DNA from: Spirochaetaceae bacterium
GTDB lineage: Bacteria > Spirochaetota > Spirochaetia > CADAEX01
Assembly: GCA_009780675.1 (NCBI GenBank)
Contig: WQZP01000004.1
Span: 54,295 to 118,294, forward strand
Reading direction: 5' to 3'
DNA: 64,000 nt
Part shown: positions 60,207 through 64,000 of the stretch, piece by piece
Layout of the letters: the number at the start of each line of letters is the position of its first letter
Position numbering within the stretch: the first letter of the stretch is position 1
Program-made: the position numbers and the translations under genes
Notes under the pieces: model-generated
Seen by the model: the letters and a program-made list of their open reading frames with translations, nothing else
What the model was told of the DNA's origin: nothing
The model's database searches: none

Positions 60207-60308
60207 TCGGCGTCCTTATCAAACATCAGATAAGGTTTTAAGGCTCGTGTCTGATTTTTTGTGTAATTGACAGATTTTCATTAGAACGGAACCAGATAAG
60301 GTTTTAGG
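60207..60308 (+). repeat. Copies R2 and R3 of the GATAAG hairpin repeat
   Basis: R2: GGCGTCCTTATC-AAACATCA-GATAAGGTTTTAA (60210-60241). R3: a half copy, CCAGATAAGGTTTTAGG (60292-60308), followed by a T7 run. R1 lies at 50403 in the Deg-protease leader, and the phrase ATGCTTTAAGG occurs near R1 and R2 but on opposite sides. The 60128-60347 gap holds nothing else recognisable. Confidence 0.6.
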
Positions 60309-60347
60309 TCTGTTTTTTTACAAATTCGCTACACACTATGTTCTCGC

Positions 60348-60764
60348 TCACATTATTTTTTCAAAATCAACATATTTATAAAATTTACTTTCTTTACTTA
60401 TTCTAATTTCTTCAATATCAAATATTTTTTTATCCGATTGTTTTTTTATAATTTTTTCAATTTCTGGTTTTAATATTTTTAAATCATCAGTTATTATTTC
60501 ATATACAATAACCAAATCTATTCCAACATAATCATGTATAATTCTATTTCTAAAACTTTTAATTTGCTGCCAATTGATATCAGAATTTTCGTTTTTTAAC
60601 TTTTCCGTTATTTTTGAAATGTTTTCACCAATATTTGCCAATAGTGTTAATGAAGCATTTAAATTCATTTGCTCATTTAACTCAAACAATTCATCAGCAT
60701 CATTTATTCCTTCGGTATATTTCCATATCTTTCCAATGTATTCTAAAATATTGATTAAGTACAT
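60348..60764 (-). CDS. HepT-like HEPN toxin (ribonuclease)
   Basis: This 138-residue all-helical HEPN protein has 'SFRNRIIHDYVGID', the R-x4-H-x-Y catalytic motif of HepT/DUF86 RNases. The C-terminal tail is Lys/Ile-rich. It pairs with the MntA-like nucleotidyltransferase gene 7 bases upstream in the order antitoxin-toxin. In characterised HepT/MntA systems the antitoxin AMPylates the toxin near its Tyr; that Tyr is present. Confidence 0.88.
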   Translation of the reverse strand: MYLINILEYIGKIWKYTEGINDADELFELNEQMNLNASLTLLANIGENISKITEKLKNENSDINWQQIKSFRNRIIHDYVGIDLVIVYEIITDDLKILKPEIEKIIKKQSDKKIFDIEEIRISKESKFYKYVDFEKIM

Positions 60765-60771
60765 TAAATCA

Positions 60772-61068
60772 TTATTTTAATTGGGTAACATATACCATAT
60801 CCTTTTTAGCACGATGCAAAATAATTGGATTTGCGTATTTTTTTAACATAATATCTACTTTTTTTTCTGTAATTTCCTCAAGGTCCTTTTTTAAGGACAG
60901 CAAATCTTTGAGGCTATAATTATCCAAGTCTATATAAAAATCAATATCATTTGCTTTTTCACCTCTTGCAAATGAACCAAAAACTCCTATTTTATCTAAA
61001 TTGTATTTTTTGAGTAAATTTTCGTTTTTAATAGCCTGCTCTAAAACATTAAATGTTTCGATATTCAT
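60772..61068 (-). CDS. MntA-like minimal nucleotidyltransferase antitoxin
   Basis: This 98-residue MNT-fold protein has 'KIGVFGSFARGEKANDIDFY', the GSFARG(E)...DxD motif. It is expected to inactivate the HepT-like toxin by transferring AMP. On the minus strand TTGACA (61104-61099), a 17-base spacer and TAATAT (61081-61076) make a sigma70-like promoter only about 8 bases before ATG 61068, so the mRNA may be leaderless; no ribosome site is visible. Confidence 0.88.
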   Translation of the reverse strand: MNIETFNVLEQAIKNENLLKKYNLDKIGVFGSFARGEKANDIDFYIDLDNYSLKDLLSLKKDLEEITEKKVDIMLKKYANPIILHRAKKDMVYVTQLK

Positions 61069-61189
61069 AATAATGATATTACAATACTAATTAAATTTTG
61101 TCAAATTATACACTATCTATCCACGTCCCTGGCCATGCCAGAGTATTTCGCATAACTACATAATACGGATTCCGCATGCGCCTCATCAT

Positions 61190-61244
61190 TTGCATAAAGA
61201 ATGTTTCGCACCAGGATATAACGCAAAGGAAATCATCCCTTCAA
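61190..61244. repeat. 55-bp direct repeat, copy 1
   Basis: Bases 61190-61244 (TTTGCATAAAGAATG...CATCCCTTCA) are identical to 63678-63732. In one frame both read 'HKECFAPGYNAKEIIPS'. The rest of the 61069-61289 gap holds the MntA promoter and no other recognised feature. Confidence 0.85.
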
Positions 61245-61289
61245 TCTTAAAAGCCAATTAATTCCAGATACATTTGAATGGACAATAGA

Positions 61290-61364
61290 TTATCTAATCA
61301 ACATGTTTTTGATTAGGTCATCTTTTGAAATTAAATGGATATTAATACCTTCAACATTTATTAT
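61290..61364 (-). pseudogene. C-terminal remnant of a nucleotidyltransferase-type gene
   Basis: In the same frame as doc and directly after its stop, the minus strand reads 'NVEGINIHLISKDDLIKNML' then 'IR' and TAA (61290). 'G..I..ISKDDLIKNK' is the usual C-terminal block of AbiEii/MNT-type nucleotidyltransferases. No start or catalytic part is present. It probably marks a deletion that also removed the end of doc. Confidence 0.45.
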
Positions 61365-61655
61365 TTATTTTTGTTTAGACACTGTATAAACTCCAAGAAA
61401 AACCATCATTACCAAAATACCAATTCGCTTGTTGCCGTCAAGGAAAGGATGATTTTTAATAAGAGAGAAAGCAAGATGAGCAGGCATTGCCTGAATACTT
61501 GGATACAGATTCTGCCCTCCAAAAGTATGAAAAGGCGAATTGATGGATTGGTCCAGCATATGAGCATCACGCACTCCATCAATACCGCCACTTCGAGAAA
61601 TAAGTCTATTATGTAAGGCAATTACATCATCAATAGAGAGGCGTATGCAGGTCAC
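61365..61655 (-). CDS. Doc-like Fic-fold toxin, C-terminally shortened
   Basis: This 96-residue protein has the Doc start 'IRLSIDDVIALHNRLISRSG' and the Fic motif 'NHPFLDGNKRIGI' with its catalytic His. Full-length Doc proteins are about 125 residues; this one ends right after the motif with an unrelated tail ('YTVSKQK'). Doc phosphorylates elongation factor EF-Tu; the shortened form may be inactive. It overlaps the antitoxin gene by four bases (ATGA), so the operon layout is intact. Confidence 0.8.
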   Translation of the reverse strand: MTCIRLSIDDVIALHNRLISRSGGIDGVRDAHMLDQSINSPFHTFGGQNLYPSIQAMPAHLAFSLIKNHPFLDGNKRIGILVMMVFLGVYTVSKQK

Positions 61656-61867
61656 TTTGCCAATGACTCGAATGCAGCAATATGTTTATTAAGTATTTCA
61701 TCGCCTGCAGCAATTACTTCATTGGTTGACGCATCTAAGAATTCAGTAGTGTTTTTTTCTGCCACAGGAGTAAAGGTAAGAATTACTCTTCCTGTTGGAA
61801 CTTCACGAGGAACATCAATTATAAGCCGCCGGTCAGCCGGTATAGTTACCGTTTGTTCAATAATCAT
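61652..61867 (-). CDS. Antitoxin partner of Doc
   Basis: This 71-residue protein has an N-terminal beta-rich DNA-binding-like part ('TVTIPADRRLIIDVPREVPT', AbrB-like pattern) and a C-terminal helical tail that would wrap the toxin. GGAGGG precedes ATG 61867 by 4 bases, and the stop overlaps doc. It probably represses its own promoter; no operator was recognised. Confidence 0.75.
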   Translation of the reverse strand: MIIEQTVTIPADRRLIIDVPREVPTGRVILTFTPVAEKNTTEFLDASTNEVIAAGDEILNKHIAAFESLAK

Positions 61868-62269
61868 GCGTCCCTCCGGTCTGTGTGATGAGCGGAATAT
61901 ATTTATGCGCCACCATACGGCGTCGCGACATCATAAGGTAAGTGTAGCATGAAAAGATACAATCAGCAAGAAAGAAATGTGATAAATGGAAAGAGAACAA
62001 AAAACGTGGAGATAAAAAATGAAAGCTAGAAATAAATTCAGCTACCCTACTCCGGGTCTTTGTAAAATTGCACCTTGTTTTCTTTTTATATTTCATCATA
62101 AACGACAGAGAAGGCTGCCTCACATGGATCAGCGACAAGACACTGACAAACCTCGCTACCACCCTCAAATCCATAAGTATAAAAGTCTTAAAGAACCTGT
62201 TTTTTGGCTTTTTAAGACCTGACTTTTTGTCAACCATAGTTTACCACTTATTATAGGACATAAAATTCA
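61868..62269. other. Intergenic stretch without a convincing gene
   Basis: ORFs of 60-126 codons exist on both strands but lack ribosome sites and domain patterns. An inverted repeat GTCTTAAA/TTTAAGAC lies at 62185-62218. A sigma70-like promoter for the following toxin-antitoxin locus is at 62227-62254: TTGTCA, a 16-base spacer, then TATTAT. Confidence 0.55.
62227..62254 (+). promoter_or_regulatory. Sigma70-like promoter of the decayed HigB/antidote locus
   Basis: TTGTCA (62227-62232), 16 bases, TATTAT (62249-62254), about 16 bases before ATG 62270. Confidence 0.45.
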
Positions 62270-62363
62270 ATGATTACCGAATATCAGGTTTTAGAGACTG
62301 AAATCTATACGAAATGGTTTTTTCCTCCTTAAAAAAGCGGTAAAACTTGCCAAGGAGGTTTAA
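62270..62363 (+). pseudogene. Internally deleted HigB/RelE-type addiction-module toxin
   Basis: ATG 62270 starts 'MITEYQVLETEIYTKWFF', the usual N-terminus of the 'addiction module killer' family, then reaches a stop at 62330. Shifted by one base, the DNA at 62325-62363 reads 'LLKKAVKLAKEV' and stop, the usual C-terminus of the same family. About 65 middle codons are missing. The intact antidote gene starts 4 bases later, matching the normal toxin-then-antidote order. Confidence 0.75.
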
Positions 62364-62366
62364 GAA

Positions 62367-62693
62367 ATGGCTTTAAAACTTAAAAAGTGGGACGTAACGG
62401 AACACATGGATAACGAGGAGTATATTTCCGAATACTTAAAAGCGGCTTTTGAAAGCGGAGACATCTCTGAAATCACCCGAGCCTTGAGCGATGTCGCCCG
62501 TGCCCGCAACATGACCGACCTTGCCGCTAGAATGGGTATCAGTCGCCAAGGATTATATAAAACCTTATCCGAAAACGGCAATCCTGAATTTGCCACTATT
62601 CAGAAACTTATTACCGCCTTAGGGTTGCAAATGAGTATAATCGCACCTACCAAATCTCCTAGAAAGCGAGTGCATTCTAAACCAATTTCTTGA
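62367..62693 (+). CDS. HTH addiction-module antidote protein (HigA-type)
   Basis: This 108-residue protein starts 'LKLKKWDVTEHMDNEEYISE' (usual antidote start) and has an HTH at about 50-80 ('MTDLAARMGISRQGLYKTLS'), as in the family of 'probable addiction module antidote' proteins. It should bind the toxin and its own promoter. It survives without a functional toxin next door. AAGGAGG precedes ATG 62367 by 7 bases. Confidence 0.88.
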   Translation: MALKLKKWDVTEHMDNEEYISEYLKAAFESGDISEITRALSDVARARNMTDLAARMGISRQGLYKTLSENGNPEFATIQKLITALGLQMSIIAPTKSPRKRVHSKPIS

Positions 62694-62716
62694 TTATTGG
62701 AGTTATAAATAACGAT

Positions 62717-62860
62717 ATGTTTTCTGAAAATGGATATAGTTTTTTGAAGTTCCAAATTGGAACCTCAAACGAAGGAAAAGGAGGAAGGCGTTTTATGCCT
62801 TTTGTTTTTACAGAACAAGGGGTTGCGGATTTTAATCAATATAAACAATCTCCCGCTTGA
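62717..62860 (+). pseudogene. ORF6N-domain gene fragment
   Basis: ATG 62717 to TGA 62860 reads 'LKFQIGTSNEGKGGRRFMPF' and 'VFTEQGVADF', which is the middle of ORF6N proteins (compare 'LKCHFGTSS...PFAFTEQGISML' in the next gene). The N-terminal 70 residues and the C-terminal half are missing, and the tail runs into unrelated sequence. The DNA at 62750-62764 is the palindrome GTTCCAA-A-TTGGAAC. Confidence 0.7.
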
Positions 62861-62871
62861 GTGTATAACCC

Positions 62872-62989
62872 GCAGTCCATGTCTGCTACCCCGCGCTTTA
62901 TCGCGACGTCCATGTCGCGGCGCTATTGCTTGGCAGCATCTCCAATAGATGCTGCCCGCCTGTGGCGCAAAGAAATCCGCACACAGGCG
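62872..62989. repeat. Cluster of four G+C-rich hairpins, some CATGGACG-centred
   Basis: In order: GCAG-TCCATGT-CTGC (62872-62886); CGCGAC-GTCCAT-GTCGCG (62902-62919); GGCAGCATCT-CCAAT-AGATGCTGCC (62932-62956, 10-bp stem); CGCCTGTG...CACAGGCG (62958-62965 with 62982-62989). The first two share the TCCATGT core (ACATGGA on the other strand) with the GACATGGATGTC junctions of the 39.1 kb repeats. Much higher G+C than the surroundings. No ORF is supported here. Confidence 0.7.
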
Positions 62990-63062
62990 TCCATGTTGCA
63001 ACTTTGAAGCAAAAACCATCTTCGCACAGTCTATATAAAGAAGAATAATATGGGGCACGAAG

Positions 63063-63614
63063 ATGAATGAAAATAAAGTAATACTTATTCAAAAAATGAT
63101 TTACGAGATTCGCGGGCAAAAAGTCATGCTCGATAGTGACTTGGCGAAATTGTACGAAGTAGAGGTTAAAGCTCTTAACCGGGCTGTAAAACGTAATGCC
63201 AAACGCTTTCCAGATGATTTTATGTTTCAACTTTCTAATAAAGAATGGGAAAACTTGAAGTGCCATTTTGGTACTTCAAGTTTGCGGTACCAAAATGGCA
63301 CCGCAAAAATGGTCAAAAAAATCAGATACAATCCATTTGCATTTACAGAACAAGGGATATCTATGCTTTCAGGGCTTTTGAACAGCGATATAGCTATAAA
63401 TGTGAATATTCAAATTATGCGGGCCTTTGTCCAACTAAGACAATATGTTTTTTCGCAAAGCGGAACAAATGACCAAATTGCAGAACTTCGAAAGCTTCTA
63501 ATGCTTTACATTGAAAAAAATGACAAAAGAGTAAATGAAATCATAATTGCTTTAAATAATCTCATAGCGCAACCACCTGAGTCAAAACGAAAAATTGGTT
63601 TTAAACCGGATTAA
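63063..63614 (+). CDS. ORF6N (KilA-N-like) domain protein
   Basis: This 183-residue protein has the ORF6N core: 'IYEIRGQKVMLDSDLAKLYE', 'ALNRAVKRNAKRFPDDFMFQ', a variable middle, then 'PFAFTEQGISMLSGLLNSDI' and 'VNIQIMRAFVQLRQY'. The C-terminus is a short helical tail. Such proteins occur in phages (antirepressor-like) and in bacterial mobile regions; DNA binding is expected. The variable middle (residues about 66-80) is encoded by a perfect 15-bp inverted repeat at 63260-63301. No phage structural gene is in the window. Confidence 0.85.
   Translation: MNENKVILIQKMIYEIRGQKVMLDSDLAKLYEVEVKALNRAVKRNAKRFPDDFMFQLSNKEWENLKCHFGTSSLRYQNGTAKMVKKIRYNPFAFTEQGISMLSGLLNSDIAINVNIQIMRAFVQLRQYVFSQSGTNDQIAELRKLLMLYIEKNDKRVNEIIIALNNLIAQPPESKRKIGFKPD
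63260..63301. repeat. 15-bp perfect inverted repeat inside the ORF6N gene
   Basis: GTGCCATTTTGGTAC (63260-63274) and GTACCAAAATGGCAC (63287-63301) with a 12-base loop, inside coding sequence in the region that varies most among ORF6N proteins. The neighbouring ORF6N fragment has a different palindrome at the same codons. Confidence 0.85.
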
Positions 63615-63677
63615 AGTTGTAGCGAGGGCGGAGGCAGAGGGGTTGCGGATTTGAATACAGCTTATAGTTCCCGTGAT

Positions 63678-63769
63678 TTTGCATAAAGAATGTTTCGCAC
63701 CAGGATATAACGCAAAGGAAATCATCCCTTCACTGAAGGAGTATAGAATGCCAGACAAAGGAAAAATAA
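63678..63769. repeat. Chimeric repeat: 55-bp copy fused to the 41-bp start cassette
   Basis: Bases 63678-63732 are identical to 61190-61244, and 63729-63769 are identical to 59695-59735 (ribosome site, ATG and seven codons of the 59.7 kb gene). The two repeats overlap by TTCA, a four-base microhomology junction. Confidence 0.85.
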
Positions 63770-63906
63770 GCATCAATAACGTTACATTTTTTTCCTATTT
63801 TGCCAATTTATGTTATAATGATAACGACAACTTAAATAAATTGAGTCACGAAAAAGGTGTGTACTTTGCACGTTTTTCCGAAGAATTTGGTGTATTGATG
63901 CCATGA
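63748..63906 (+). CDS. Hypothetical 52-residue ORF behind the duplicated start cassette
   Basis: ATG 63748 uses the same GAAGGAG site and first seven codons ('MPDKGKI') as the 59.7 kb gene, then diverges completely ('SINNVTFFSYFANLCYNDND'). The rest has no recognised domain. It is probably a chance fusion created by recombination, though it has good initiation signals. The last 94 bases of the window (63907-64000) hold nothing I can identify. Confidence 0.35.
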   Translation: MPDKGKISINNVTFFSYFANLCYNDNDNLNKLSHEKGVYFARFSEEFGVLMP

Positions 63907-64000
63907 ATTCAACATTACTGTAAGCATTTTTCAGTTACTTTACCTTAAGCCGCAAACTTTCTTCAAATTAGGAAAATTAATCGACCGTTTTTTTTACACA

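Noticed and set aside
61857..62237. 126-codon minus-strand ORF and two plus-strand ORFs in the same interval
   Set aside because: They overlap each other, have biased and low-complexity composition and no initiation signals; treated as non-coding.
60348..63614. Prophage
   Set aside because: ORF6N proteins and toxin-antitoxin genes occur in phages, but no integrase, portal, terminase or tail gene and no attachment repeats were found.

Overview
The window looks like a piece of a Treponema-like spirochaete chromosome with moderate to low G+C. That assignment is an inference from gene content: a eukaryote-style single-chain acetyl-CoA carboxylase of 1843 residues, two Deg/HtrA proteases, an HD-GYP response regulator beside an Hpt protein, a bacteriohemerythrin, an uncoupled purL-purQ pair and many export-signal-bearing proteins of unknown function. 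No rRNA, tRNA, CRISPR array or intact transposase was recognised.

Region 1 (1-50 kb) is mostly a housekeeping backbone. In order it holds: an RND/MFP/TolC efflux operon; a Do-like protease; an aminotransferase; a membrane LuxR regulator with a small Cys-rich operon; SppA; a diaminopimelate-type decarboxylase; purLQ; a fused TRAP permease; a 2-aminoethylphosphonate-type aminotransferase; a lipoprotein; a GntR regulator; aspS; an AlaA-type aminotransferase; a G+C-richer block of exported proteins (25.6-30.2 kb); rhomboid; polyprenyl synthase; rlmE; an NlpC/P60 lipoprotein; the giant carboxylase; a DHH phosphoesterase; HD-GYP and Hpt signalling proteins; an ADP-forming acyl-CoA synthetase; hemerythrin; and a serine uptake/degradation operon (sdaAA, sdaAB, DAACS symporter). 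Two promoters, at about 8.5 and 12.95 kb, share an unusual double-palindrome architecture that probably marks targets of the LuxR-type regulator.

Region 2 (50-60.2 kb) is an accessory island and the most interesting part. Six transcription units on both strands carry the same promoter-like element: TTAAGTYYT, 12 bases, then CATTATMTAW. The genes behind it are a plant-Deg-like protease, two copies of a dockerin-loop/transglutaminase-like exported protein, a CARF-like protein (degenerate DxTHG motif) in an operon with a sigma-factor-like protein, a DUF1643 protein and a small helical-repeat protein. One cassette (transglutaminase-like protein, micropeptide, NWYI-domain protein) occurs twice in inverted orientation around a GIY-YIG gene; the minus-strand copy adds a J domain and an SH3b domain. 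I propose that this is a small regulon run by the CARF/sigma pair. That is a hypothesis, not a recognised system.

Region 3 (60.2-64 kb) is a scrapyard of toxin-antitoxin and phage-like genes: HepT/MntA, a shortened Doc with its antitoxin, an internally deleted HigB-type toxin beside an intact antidote gene, two ORF6N genes (one a fragment), G+C-rich hairpin repeats, and repeated segments that mark recombination junctions.
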